Shown here piece after piece: positions 26,485 through 35,354 of a DNA stretch of 64,000 nucleotides. The stretch is from an uncultured Bacteroidota bacterium (GTDB taxonomy: Bacteria; Bacteroidota; Bacteroidia; Flavobacteriales; Flavobacteriaceae). The stretch spans positions 248,001 through 312,000 of the forward strand of contig CAJWUI010000001.1 of NCBI GenBank assembly GCA_913047695.1. Reading direction: 5' to 3'. Positions within the stretch are counted from its first letter, which is position 1. Each line of letters opens with the position of its first letter. The notes below the pieces were generated by a model. It was not told where the DNA came from and searched no databases. It saw nothing but the letters and a program-made list of their open reading frames with translations. The position numbers were made by a program, and so were the translations under genes.

Positions 26485-27096
26485 ATGGATTTAAACACGA
26501 TTTTACTTTTCATTGTTAGTAGTATTGTTCTTACACTATCTCCAGGGCCAGATATTTTGTTTGTAATTTCTACAACTATTTCTCAAGGTCTTAGATGTGG
26601 AATTAAAGTGAGTTTAGGTTTGTGCTTTGGGTTAATTGCACACACTTTTTTAGTAGTTATTGGCCTTGCAAAATTAATTGAAACGTTTCCCTTTATAATA
26701 AGAGCAATTGAATTAGTTGGAGCCTCTTATTTAATATTTTTAGCTATTCGCCTCTTTTTAAGTTTAAAAGAAAACTCTATCATTAATTCCAAAAACCAAG
26801 CAAAAAAACAATTTTTTATTACAGGACTAATTATGAATCTTAGTAATCCTAAGGTAAGTCTGTTTTTCTTAAGCTTTTTTCCTGGATTTTTATTTTCTAG
26901 TCTTATACCGTATAATATCCAGTTTTTAATTTTGGGCATGATCTTCATGTCACAGGCAGTCATAATTTTTTTATTCGTCGCGTTTTTAGCTAATTATTTG
27001 GGCAATTCTTTAAAAGTAGTTGTTGCAAATCAAGGCTGGACAATAATGCAAATGATTGTCTTAATTTTTATTTCTGTAATAATTATTTATCCGTAA
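26485..27096 (+). CDS. LysE/RhtB-family amino-acid exporter
   Basis: 203 residues with six predicted helices. The family signature LTLSPGPDILFVIS (residues 17-30), then GIKVSLGLCFGLIAH and GLIMNLSNPKVSLFFLSFFPGF are characteristic. It exports amino acids or homoserine lactone-like compounds through the inner membrane. Monocistronic: it diverges from DUF3050 and converges with the next TonB receptor. Confidence 0.9.
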   Translation: MDLNTILLFIVSSIVLTLSPGPDILFVISTTISQGLRCGIKVSLGLCFGLIAHTFLVVIGLAKLIETFPFIIRAIELVGASYLIFLAIRLFLSLKENSIINSKNQAKKQFFITGLIMNLSNPKVSLFFLSFFPGFLFSSLIPYNIQFLILGMIFMSQAVIIFLFVAFLANYLGNSLKVVVANQGWTIMQMIVLIFISVIIIYP

Positions 27097-27106
27097 ATCG
27101 ATCGCC

Positions 27107-29533
27107 TTAGAATTTTATTTGTGTTGTTAAGTAAAAATTTCTATTTGGTGATGGTATAATACCTGGACCAGGATATCCAGTTGCTCTTCTTGTAAAATAT
27201 ATCTCATTTAATAAATTGTTTACACCTATTTCAAATCTAAATATGCCTTTCATATAAGATGTAGATATATCTATAATTTCATAGCTTGGAATAATTCCTA
27301 CGACACCACTTAAATTTCCATCTATTGCATTAGAGGAATCTGAGAATTGTTCTGAAAGAAAACTGTATTGTGCATTAAAAAAGTAATTTTTGTAGCCAAC
27401 TCTTATTCCAGTTTTTAGATTTGTTTTTGGAACAAACTCAACTTTTTTTCCAACAACGCCTGGTGTTTCAGACGTTGTATACTCTGAGTCAATCAATGAA
27501 AGGTTTATAAATGTATTTAAAAGTAAATTTTGGTTATCAAATTTTAAAAAATCTTTAATATTTAAATCAATCAATGATTCAACACCAAAAATGACCGCAT
27601 CTCCCACATTACCTCTTTCAGCTTTTACGCTTCCATCATTAAATTTTCTTTGCACGAAGCCTATTCTATTTTTATAATCTAATCTAAATAAGTTTACATC
27701 AAATGATATTAATTTCAGATTTTTAGCTCTAACTCCTAGATCAGTTGTAAATCCGTTCTCATCAGAGATATTGGGATTGATTATATAGGCAGGATTTATT
27801 ATGCTTATGTCGGCAAATGTGACAGACCTATAATTTTGAGAAACATTCCCATAAAGCTCAATTTTATTAGAGAATTTATAGCTGACTCCTAAACCAAGCA
27901 GCGCAAACTCTCTTTTTCTTGTTTCAGCGGATGGGATTACTCTATTCAATATCACATTTCCTGCTGCATCAGTATTTATTTTAGAATATTCACCAAATGA
28001 GGAAGTTTCAATGAATTCAAATCTGATACCAGGAGTCAACGATAATTTTGAAGATAGATAAAAAATATTTTCACTAAAAAACGCTACGTTTTTATTTGGA
28101 TAATTATAATTAGATTGTTGATTATAATTTGGAAAATCATCTAAGTATAAATTAAAATCAGCATCATTTTTATTTGATCCTGGGCCTTGCATTGAAGTAT
28201 TATTTGATTTATAGTATTTACTACCTATCAAAAAGACTGATTTTGTTTTACCCAAATAATAACTTTTTAACCACCTTAATTCTGCGCCAAAGTTTTTAAA
28301 ATCACCTTTAATAAGATCTCTTTCTTGAAGAGGATCAATTTGACTAACGCGATTAGATCTAAAACCTATTGAGTTTCTTTGAGCATCAAGACCAAATAAA
28401 TTCAAGCTTAGATTTGACTCTTTATTAAAAGAATGTTCAAATTTAAAGTTGTATAAGAGCCAATCTAACGAAAACCAATTTCTAGATCTATTACTTTGAA
28501 AAGGGTCGTCTAAAAACATTTGATCTGAAAGACCACCTCCTTGGTGAGCTAAATAATATAAATAAGTTATTTCCGCTCTGACTGATGTTTTTTTTGTGAA
28601 ATCGTAACCGGTTTGTATAAATATATTTGACGATTTGAAATCTGAATTAGGTCTAAAGCCATTACCGGTTTTTCCATTGAAATATCCAATATAATTGAAT
28701 TTATTATTTGTTCCGGAAACCATTGTAAAGTTTGTATATAAATTATTCGATCCTATTGTATTTCTGGTTATAAAAGAAAATGGTTTGTTTGGGTTTGGTT
28801 TTTTTATCTTAAAGTTAATGAGCCCTCCAAATTGAGTTCCATACTGTAATGAAGCAGCTCCTCGTATTATCTGAATTTCTTCAAGTGCCTCAGCAGGAGG
28901 AGTATAATAGCTTTCAGGATAGCCAAGAACGTCAGCGCTTATATCATACCCATTTTGACGAGTATTAAAGTTTGATGTTCTGTTTGGGTCAAGACCTCTT
29001 CCACCAATATTCAACTGTAATCCGGCATCATCGTTCTGGTAGATATTTAGCCCTGGAATTTGATTATAAATTTGTCTTGAATTATTTGCCGCCAAATTGG
29101 CCATAGATTGATCTATTAAAATCACTTCAGTTTTTTTACCTGCGTAAATTTCTGTTTTTTCATAATCACCCATTTTCTTGAGTAGAAAAACTTCTTTGCG
29201 TTTTGCGCTAACAATCACCTCTGAGAGCTCTTCAGTTTTCATTTGTATATTTAGAAAGAAATTGCCATCCCTAGAAAAATCAATATTTTTTCTTACGGTA
29301 GGATAACCCTCGAAAATAAAAATTAATTCGAGTTTATTTAAATTTGTGATGAATTCGAATTGGGTGTTAGGTAAAACTTTTAAAATAAAGCCTTTATTTT
29401 TCTCGTAAACACTAATCTCATTTTTGCTATCAAAATTTTCATTTATTGAAATTTTCCCTTTTACAGTTCTTTGACTGTAAAGACTTGTAATTAGAAAAAA
29501 GATTAAAATATTAAAGCCCCTTAATTTCATCAT
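27107..29533 (-). CDS. TonB-dependent receptor (FecA-like) of the imelysin cluster
   Basis: 808 residues. Signal peptide (LITSLYSQ), a short beta-sandwich domain (about 20-100), plug domain with GLNIYQNDDAGLQLNIGGRG and IIRGAASLQYGTQFGG, and a barrel ending LTTQIKF. The plug resembles FecA/siderophore-type receptors. It overlaps the upstream HTTM gene by 23 bases and is thus translationally coupled to it. With HTTM, imelysin and DUF4856 genes upstream, it probably imports iron or another metal complex; substrate not shown by sequence. Confidence 0.92.
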   Translation of the reverse strand: MMKLRGFNILIFFLITSLYSQRTVKGKISINENFDSKNEISVYEKNKGFILKVLPNTQFEFITNLNKLELIFIFEGYPTVRKNIDFSRDGNFFLNIQMKTEELSEVIVSAKRKEVFLLKKMGDYEKTEIYAGKKTEVILIDQSMANLAANNSRQIYNQIPGLNIYQNDDAGLQLNIGGRGLDPNRTSNFNTRQNGYDISADVLGYPESYYTPPAEALEEIQIIRGAASLQYGTQFGGLINFKIKKPNPNKPFSFITRNTIGSNNLYTNFTMVSGTNNKFNYIGYFNGKTGNGFRPNSDFKSSNIFIQTGYDFTKKTSVRAEITYLYYLAHQGGGLSDQMFLDDPFQSNRSRNWFSLDWLLYNFKFEHSFNKESNLSLNLFGLDAQRNSIGFRSNRVSQIDPLQERDLIKGDFKNFGAELRWLKSYYLGKTKSVFLIGSKYYKSNNTSMQGPGSNKNDADFNLYLDDFPNYNQQSNYNYPNKNVAFFSENIFYLSSKLSLTPGIRFEFIETSSFGEYSKINTDAAGNVILNRVIPSAETRKREFALLGLGVSYKFSNKIELYGNVSQNYRSVTFADISIINPAYIINPNISDENGFTTDLGVRAKNLKLISFDVNLFRLDYKNRIGFVQRKFNDGSVKAERGNVGDAVIFGVESLIDLNIKDFLKFDNQNLLLNTFINLSLIDSEYTTSETPGVVGKKVEFVPKTNLKTGIRVGYKNYFFNAQYSFLSEQFSDSSNAIDGNLSGVVGIIPSYEIIDISTSYMKGIFRFEIGVNNLLNEIYFTRRATGYPGPGIIPSPNRNFYLTTQIKF

Positions 29534-30899
29534 TTAATGGTAAAATCCAATCTTTATTAAAAAAGGATTCTGTTTTAGTTAATAAATCTACATCAGGGTT
29601 AATAAATCTTTGACTTGATCTACCGTTTAATGCAACGAAGCTATCAGTAAATATTTGAACGTTTTCCATCCCCTTTTTTTTAAAATGGTCTCCAAGATAG
29701 TGAGCATATTCTAAAATAAAGTCTGGTTGGAAACTCATCTGCTTTATCTGAAATGGAGTTAAGAAATTTTCATTTCTTACATAGAAAAATTTACCAGTAA
29801 TGCTGTCCTTGATTTTAAATCTAGTGTCTCCTCTTTTTTCAATTAACATGACTCTCCATGAAAATCTGTAGCCCTGCTCGTTCCAAAAAAGTTCACCTGG
29901 ATAAAGGGAATATCTGAAAGGGATTAACAATTGAATAAAAAGGAATGTCGATAAGACTACAGGGACAAATGTTGAATAATGAATTGAATTAGAATTATTT
30001 TTTTTCACTAATTCAAAACTTTTAATATTTAAAAATATTATTAGCTTTTTAACAACGCTTTCAATTTTATTTAAAATAGTAATGTGGACTTTGGAATCAA
30101 AGAAAATTACTGTGCCAAAAATCATTATGTATGGGAACATGCCTATGGCAGGAAAAAAAACTTTTGTTAAAACATGAAAAATGATTACAAAAAAAAAGGC
30201 AATATATTTTGTTCTAGAATAAAGTAAGAGAAAAGGAATACAAACATCATAGATCATTCCAAACCAACTTGCCATGTAGTGAATTGATTTTTGCTGTAGT
30301 AATGTTTGACCAATAATTGGTAAATCATATTTTGATTTTAACCATATAGATAAGGGTTGGGCTTCAAGTAACCAATCCGAATTAATTTTTGCAATACCTG
30401 CGTAAAAATAAACGATGCAAATAAAAAACTTTAAAGAATCAACTGCCCAAGAGGGCACTTTTTCAATTTTACCACCCACTATTAAATTATCTACAGAAAA
30501 AAAACTACCTGCTGGTAGAAAGCACATTATAAACGATATGCAACTTGTTAAATAGTAATGATTCAAATATGTTGTTTTGTCAATTAGCTCAACATAGGTG
30601 AAAAGAATAAAAAAGCTAATTATTGAAATTCTGTATCTAAAGCCAATAGTTACAAAAAGGGAGGCAATAAGACATAAAATAAAAAGAATATAGGTATAAT
30701 TACCAAAATCCTGAACCCACTCAAAACCGAAATACTTAAAATGAAAATTGGGTTTAATATAAAGAGATTCAATCCACCCTTTGGACCAAAACCTTATAAC
30801 TGAAAAGAACATCAAACTACCAAATGCGATCCTAAAAAAAGCTAATGTAGCAGCATGAGATTTCTTCTCATTTAAATAATAACTGATACTTCTCCCCAT
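29511..30899 (-). CDS. HTTM-domain membrane protein (gamma-carboxylase-like)
   Basis: 462 residues from ATG 30899; a TTG at 30932 would add 11 residues and sits only 6 bases after the imelysin stop. About seven to nine membrane helices form the HTTM core (FRIAFGSLMFFSVIRFW; YIKPNFHFKYFGFEWV; FLPAGSFFSVD; YFYAGIAKINSDWL), with a soluble C-terminal part (SWRVMLIEKRG). HTTM is homologous to the vitamin-K-dependent gamma-carboxylase membrane domain, but the lumenal catalytic region is reduced. In Bacteroidota it occurs with imelysin genes; its job there is unknown. Confidence 0.85.
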   Translation of the reverse strand: MGRSISYYLNEKKSHAATLAFFRIAFGSLMFFSVIRFWSKGWIESLYIKPNFHFKYFGFEWVQDFGNYTYILFILCLIASLFVTIGFRYRISIISFFILFTYVELIDKTTYLNHYYLTSCISFIMCFLPAGSFFSVDNLIVGGKIEKVPSWAVDSLKFFICIVYFYAGIAKINSDWLLEAQPLSIWLKSKYDLPIIGQTLLQQKSIHYMASWFGMIYDVCIPFLLLYSRTKYIAFFFVIIFHVLTKVFFPAIGMFPYIMIFGTVIFFDSKVHITILNKIESVVKKLIIFLNIKSFELVKKNNSNSIHYSTFVPVVLSTFLFIQLLIPFRYSLYPGELFWNEQGYRFSWRVMLIEKRGDTRFKIKDSITGKFFYVRNENFLTPFQIKQMSFQPDFILEYAHYLGDHFKKKGMENVQIFTDSFVALNGRSSQRFINPDVDLLTKTESFFNKDWILPLNDEIKGL

Positions 30900-30938
30900 C
30901 CAAAAGTCTTCATTACGAGATTTTGGTTGCAAATTTAA

Positions 30939-32150
30939 TTAATCTCCGTCAGCGTCTGCATAATCAACGCTAATATTTAGCGACTGAAGCATATCAACTT
31001 TTAAAAACACAACATTTGCTTGAATTACATCATAAGTGATGAGCATTTGTAAATTTTCATCAGTTATTTGTTGACTGAAATTTGTATTTAGTTCTGAAAG
31101 CTTATCTTTTATCTTTATTAGTTGCTCATTTATTTTTTCACTTAACTTATCTTCTTTTTCAGCTTCCATATAATCCAAGTAATCACGTATGCTTAAATCG
31201 GAAATCTCTGCATCATTTATACTTCTTCCATTAAAAAAATCATCTATAGCATCTGTAGCTTCAAGAGCAAGAATTTTTGAATAATTTTTCCCATAGTAAG
31301 CCTCGACTCTATCAGGCAAGGGATTATCTGAGAAAACACCAGCTGGTATTCCAATTTTATTTGCGCGATATCCTTTTTCAAAGTAAAATATAAAATCGTT
31401 TACTAACTTATTTATACTTGAGGTAGCTGTATTATCTGTCGAATTAATAAAAGACTCTCTAAATTCAGTATTCCAGCTTGATCTAACATCTGTTGTTAAA
31501 GAAATCATTTTTTCGACAACATCTATCAAATATTTTCCATATTTCAGATTTTCATTTGAATATTTTAAAATTATTTCCTCCTCATTTTCCCCAATTCCAA
31601 ATAATAAATAGTCAATACTATTAAGACCTTGTGAGGAAAAATTTACTGATTCATCAAGGTCATAATTTTGATTAGAGATATTGCTTTCAATTTTGTTGAC
31701 ATTTGCAGGATATAGGTTTACCCTATTTTTGTAATAGATTTCTTCCGCCAGACCAATATCAAACATTTCAACATATTGCCATTTCAAAAAGCTTGCTAAC
31801 CAATCCTCTTTGACTTTAGAAAATGTTTCCGATGTTGGAGCATTAACAAATGTTTCTGTTGATTCTTTGAGAACTGTTAATGATGAATTGAAATTATCTA
31901 ATGATGGTAGTATTATATTATCAACCCAATTAATAAGCATGTTTTTGTGGTTGTATGATGGTGTATCATCAGTTTGAGAATTATCACTTGAACTATTATT
32001 ATCGCTTGAACTATTATCCGAATCCGAGTTCGTGGGAGTATTAATAGTAGTGGTATTATCTACCTGCTGAATATCTTCTTCCATTTCACTGGAGCATTGA
32101 ATTGCTAGGAAGATTGTTAAAATTGGTGTTATTAAGCTGTACTTTTTCAT
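30939..32150 (-). CDS. Imelysin-family (M75-like) lipoprotein
   Basis: 403 residues. Lipoprotein signal (LAIQCSSE, Cys19), a Ser/Asp/Asn-rich linker (about 20-68), then the imelysin four-helix bundles (NHKNMLINWVDNIILPSL; KEDWLASFLKWQYVEMFDIG; YRANKIGIPAGVFSD). Imelysins are periplasmic or surface proteins linked to iron uptake. The canonical GxHxxE is replaced by GLNSID (175-180), losing the His and swapping Glu for Asp. The C-terminus is acidic (DYADADGD). It follows DUF4856 across an intergenic terminator and precedes HTTM and the TonB receptor. Confidence 0.88.
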   Translation of the reverse strand: MKKYSLITPILTIFLAIQCSSEMEEDIQQVDNTTTINTPTNSDSDNSSSDNNSSSDNSQTDDTPSYNHKNMLINWVDNIILPSLDNFNSSLTVLKESTETFVNAPTSETFSKVKEDWLASFLKWQYVEMFDIGLAEEIYYKNRVNLYPANVNKIESNISNQNYDLDESVNFSSQGLNSIDYLLFGIGENEEEIILKYSNENLKYGKYLIDVVEKMISLTTDVRSSWNTEFRESFINSTDNTATSSINKLVNDFIFYFEKGYRANKIGIPAGVFSDNPLPDRVEAYYGKNYSKILALEATDAIDDFFNGRSINDAEISDLSIRDYLDYMEAEKEDKLSEKINEQLIKIKDKLSELNTNFSQQITDENLQMLITYDVIQANVVFLKVDMLQSLNISVDYADADGD

Positions 32151-32167
32151 ATCTATTATCTAAAATT

Positions 32168-32208
32168 AAAAAAAATACAAGTGCTATGAAGTTTCACAGC
32201 ACTTGTAT
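32168..32208 (-). terminator. Strong rho-independent terminator between DUF4856 and imelysin genes
   Basis: On the minus strand an 11-bp perfect stem, ATACAAGTGCT pairing with AGCACTTGTAT (arms at 32175-32185 and 32198-32208), is followed by a run of eight Ts. It lies 80 bases after the DUF4856 stop and 18 bases before the imelysin start. It would leave DUF4856 mRNA more abundant than the rest of the cluster. Confidence 0.88.
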
Positions 32209-32288
32209 AAACGCATTTGTATTAAACAGATTTAAATAATCTAAAACTAATTCTCATTCAAAATCTATTGGTTTATGGTCATAGCGTT

Positions 32289-33554
32289 TTATGGTAGCGT
32301 GAGGCCTGTTGCCTGAGCAACTTCGTCAGCCATCGTATTTAATTCTTCTGCATTTCTATCCCAAAATCCGTTACCAGCAGAAAGTCTATCTAAAAGCGAG
32401 TTTACTTCAGTATTTGTCATATATGGGTTTCCGTCTGAATTTTTTGTAAACTGTAAACCTAGTATAAATCCATATCCTTCAGATAAAGCATGATGAGCAT
32501 CTGCCCACATACCATTTGTAATATCTTCTGCTCCATCTCTTAAATATGACTGTGCTTTGTAACCTATAACTTTTGAAATTTCCGCAGATATAATTGCTGC
32601 TTGCTTATCACGCTCTTCATAGTCTTTTGCAACAATTGCCGCTCTTCCAGCTATAAAAGCATTATATATTTTTTGAGAAATCCCTGCTTCGTTTGCTTGC
32701 GAATTGATTTTACTAAGGTACTTATTTAGGTTAGCTGTGTCTTTCCCACCTGCTGCATTTCCTAAACCTGGTTTGAATTGACTATCAAGTCCATATAGAT
32801 AACCAAAGCCTTCGTCCCAATAGTGTTCCATTTTTGTAATGTAATTTTCAGCTTGATCATTCTTATATCCATAAATGCCGTTGTCATTATCTTCTCTTGC
32901 ACCGTCTAATTTTGAAAAAGAAAGATAATTGTTAATAATTTGATCAACTTGGAAAGCTCCGATAAGTCCTTTTGAAAAAAATTGATTTAATTCAAATCCC
33001 TTAGCATTAATTTTTACAGTTCTACCTGTTGTACCATCAGGTTTGGTATCAGTGTACGATCCAGCAACGCCTGCAGATGCCGTTGTCCCTGCGTTTACTG
33101 CTGGTGCAACATTTGCAGTAAAATCTTCTATCCAACCATCAAAAATTGGCTTCACGGTCGCTGAGGCAACTGGTGAAGAAGCAGTTTTATTCCCAACTTT
33201 TTTTCCACTTGCATCCAAAGTAGCATCATCAAAACCCGTTCCAGAGTTAAACATGGTATCTAATTGGTCCTTTGTTTTAGCAGCATCATTCATATGGTCT
33301 TTAAGCTCAGTGGCCATTTTTAACCTTGCTGTTTGTCCAGTGTAATAAACTGTTTGTAAACCGTTTCTAGTAAATGAGTATTCTTCTGGTAAGACATAAA
33401 CATTTTGTATTTCTGTAACAGTTTCTGTTTCTGTCACAGTTACTGTTTCGGTAACAATTTTTTCCACTTCAACTATTTCTGTAATAGTTTCTGTTTCTGT
33501 ACAACTAAATGCTAACAAAACAGCCGTTATACATAATAAAATTTTCGTTTTCAT
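32289..33554 (-). CDS. DUF4856 lipoprotein
   Basis: 421 residues. Lipoprotein signal (LLAFSCTE, Cys18), then a Thr/Glu/Val repeat stalk (about 19-50), then an all-helical domain. Two similar motifs, HYWDEGFGYLYGL (244-256) and HALSEGYGFILGLQF (355-369), suggest internal two-fold symmetry with matching His and Glu residues, as in imelysin-like metal-binding bundles. DUF4856 genes co-occur with imelysin genes in Bacteroidota. It is first in the minus-strand cluster and has its own terminator. Likely a surface metal-binding lipoprotein (inference). Confidence 0.88.
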   Translation of the reverse strand: MKTKILLCITAVLLAFSCTETETITEIVEVEKIVTETVTVTETETVTEIQNVYVLPEEYSFTRNGLQTVYYTGQTARLKMATELKDHMNDAAKTKDQLDTMFNSGTGFDDATLDASGKKVGNKTASSPVASATVKPIFDGWIEDFTANVAPAVNAGTTASAGVAGSYTDTKPDGTTGRTVKINAKGFELNQFFSKGLIGAFQVDQIINNYLSFSKLDGAREDNDNGIYGYKNDQAENYITKMEHYWDEGFGYLYGLDSQFKPGLGNAAGGKDTANLNKYLSKINSQANEAGISQKIYNAFIAGRAAIVAKDYEERDKQAAIISAEISKVIGYKAQSYLRDGAEDITNGMWADAHHALSEGYGFILGLQFTKNSDGNPYMTNTEVNSLLDRLSAGNGFWDRNAEELNTMADEVAQATGLTLP

Positions 33555-33570
33555 TTTTCTTTATTTATAA

Positions 33571-33597
33571 TTAGTCTAAATTAGTGTGCTAAACTAA
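33571..33597. promoter_or_regulatory. TTAG/CTAA repeat element upstream of DUF4856 (possible operator)
   Basis: The plus strand reads TTAGTCTAA, then TTAG at 33581-33584 and CTAA at 33589-33592, with ACTAATTAA following. TTAG-N-CTAA half-elements are reminiscent of DtxR/IdeR-type iron boxes. It lies 16 bases upstream of the DUF4856 start. The rest of this 324-base gap (to 33848) shows only AT-rich DNA and a loose inverted pair AGTGTGGTAG / TTACTACACT. Confidence 0.35.
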
Positions 33598-33848
33598 TTA
33601 AAAATATTTCAAAAAAAAAATTATTTAGAATAATTATAAATAATAAATAGAATGTGACATCCCTTCTAATCAGAGAATGTTAATAAAGACTAATTAAAAA
33701 ATGAAGAATGATGCCCTTTTTAGTGTGGTAGAAAAGTATAACTTTTTGTTATAAATTTAATTATTTAGTAGATTAACATATAAATTTACTACACTTAGAT
33801 CTATTTAGAGATATAAAAGGAAATAGTTAGTAAAAGCCTTAAATTTCG

Positions 33849-33856
33849 TATATTTG
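33849..33856 (+). promoter_or_regulatory. Putative -7 box for guaB
   Basis: TATATTTG fits TAnnTTTG and lies 28 bases before the guaB ATG, leaving a leader of about 20 bases. No clear TTG at -33. Confidence 0.4.
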
Positions 33857-33884
33857 TATGCAATTAATTCAAAATTAGTTGCAA

Positions 33885-35354
33885 ATGACATCTACTAAAA
33901 TTGTTGGCCAAGGTTTTACATACGATGATGTTTTATTAGTTCCAGCTTACTCAGAAAAATTACCCAGGGAAGTATCTACGATATCAAATTTCAGTAGAAA
34001 TATACCATTGAACATACCTATAGTCTCTGCAGCTATGGACACGGTAACTGAAAGTGAAATGGCTATTGCTATGGCTCGTGAAGGGGGTATTGGCGTCTTA
34101 CACAAAAATATGACTATTGAAGAGCAAGCTGAAAATGTTAGATCTGTAAAACGTTCTGAATCAGGAATGATTTTAGATCCTGTCACTCTACCTGTGACTG
34201 CTTTAGTTTCAGATGCTAACACTTTTATGGAAAAATATAAAATAGGTGGAATTCCGATTGTAAGTTCAAATAGAGAGTTAATAGGAATTGTAACAAATCG
34301 TGATTTGCGTTTTGAAAAAAATAGTGAGAGACCAGTCAGAGAGGTGATGACAAGCACAAATTTAATAACTGTAAATGAGGGAACTTCACTTAAAGATGCG
34401 GAACAAATACTTAAAAAACATAAAATTGAAAAATTGCCCGTGGTTTCTAAGGAAAATATTTTAGTTGGATTAATTACCTTTAGAGATATTACAAAACATA
34501 CTACAAAGCCGAATGCAAACAAAGATAAATTTGGTAGATTACGAGTAGCTGCCGCTGTCGGAATTACAAACGATGTCATTGACAGAGTTCATGCACTTGA
34601 AAGTGCAGGGGTAGATGCTATTGTTGTTGATACTGCCCACGGACACAGTAAAGGAGTAGGTGATGTGGTTAAGAAAATAAAATCTAAATTTTCAAATCTA
34701 GATTTAGTTGTTGGAAATATTTCAACATCCGAAGCTGCAAAATATCTAATTAAAATAGGGGCCGATGCAGTAAAAGTTGGAATTGGTCCTGGTTCAATAT
34801 GTACCACAAGGGTTATAGCAGGGGTTGGATACCCACAACTCTCAGCTATTTTAGAAGTAAAAAAAGCACTTAAAGGAAGCGACATTCCTATAATTGCAGA
34901 CGGAGGTATTAGATATACTGGAGACATTTCAAAAGCAATAGCTGCAGGGGCTGACTCTGTCATGTTGGGTTCGCTGCTAGCAGGTACAAGAGAATCTCCT
35001 GGCGAAACTGTAATTTATGAAGGGCGAAAATTTAAAACATATCGTGGAATGGGTTCAGTAGAATCAATGAAAAATGGTAGTAAAGACAGATATTTTCAAG
35101 ATGTTGAAGATGATATTAAAAAACTTGTACCTGAGGGAATAGTTGGAAGAGTTCCATTTAAAGGAGATTTAAACGAAAGTATACATCAATTTATTGGCGG
35201 ATTAAGGGCAGGAATGGGATACTGTGGAGTTGAGGATATTGAGTCATTAAAAGAAAAAGCAAAATTTGTTTTAATTACAACATCTGGAATCAAAGAAAGT
35301 CATCCTCACAATATTAATATAATTAAAGAAGCACCTAATTATAGTCCAAGTTAA
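33885..35354 (+). CDS. guaB: Inosine-5'-monophosphate dehydrogenase
   Basis: 489 residues from ATG 33885 (a TTG two codons upstream is possible). It oxidises IMP to XMP in GMP synthesis. Barrel opening GFTYDDVLLVPAYSE, two CBS domains (about 95-205), catalytic Cys in GIGPGSICTTRVI, flap motif YRGMGSVESM and C-terminal YCGVEDIE. Normal length. Its last four bases overlap the converging small gene. Confidence 0.97.
   Translation: MTSTKIVGQGFTYDDVLLVPAYSEKLPREVSTISNFSRNIPLNIPIVSAAMDTVTESEMAIAMAREGGIGVLHKNMTIEEQAENVRSVKRSESGMILDPVTLPVTALVSDANTFMEKYKIGGIPIVSSNRELIGIVTNRDLRFEKNSERPVREVMTSTNLITVNEGTSLKDAEQILKKHKIEKLPVVSKENILVGLITFRDITKHTTKPNANKDKFGRLRVAAAVGITNDVIDRVHALESAGVDAIVVDTAHGHSKGVGDVVKKIKSKFSNLDLVVGNISTSEAAKYLIKIGADAVKVGIGPGSICTTRVIAGVGYPQLSAILEVKKALKGSDIPIIADGGIRYTGDISKAIAAGADSVMLGSLLAGTRESPGETVIYEGRKFKTYRGMGSVESMKNGSKDRYFQDVEDDIKKLVPEGIVGRVPFKGDLNESIHQFIGGLRAGMGYCGVEDIESLKEKAKFVLITTSGIKESHPHNINIIKEAPNYSPS

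Noticed and set aside
33405-33510. Short tandem DNA repeats, considered as CRISPR or VNTR
   Set aside because: They encode the Thr/Glu/Val stalk of the DUF4856 lipoprotein; no spacers and no cas genes.
33947-34963. Two long minus-strand open frames inside guaB
   Set aside because: Hydrophobic antisense shadows of the strongly conserved guaB reading frame.
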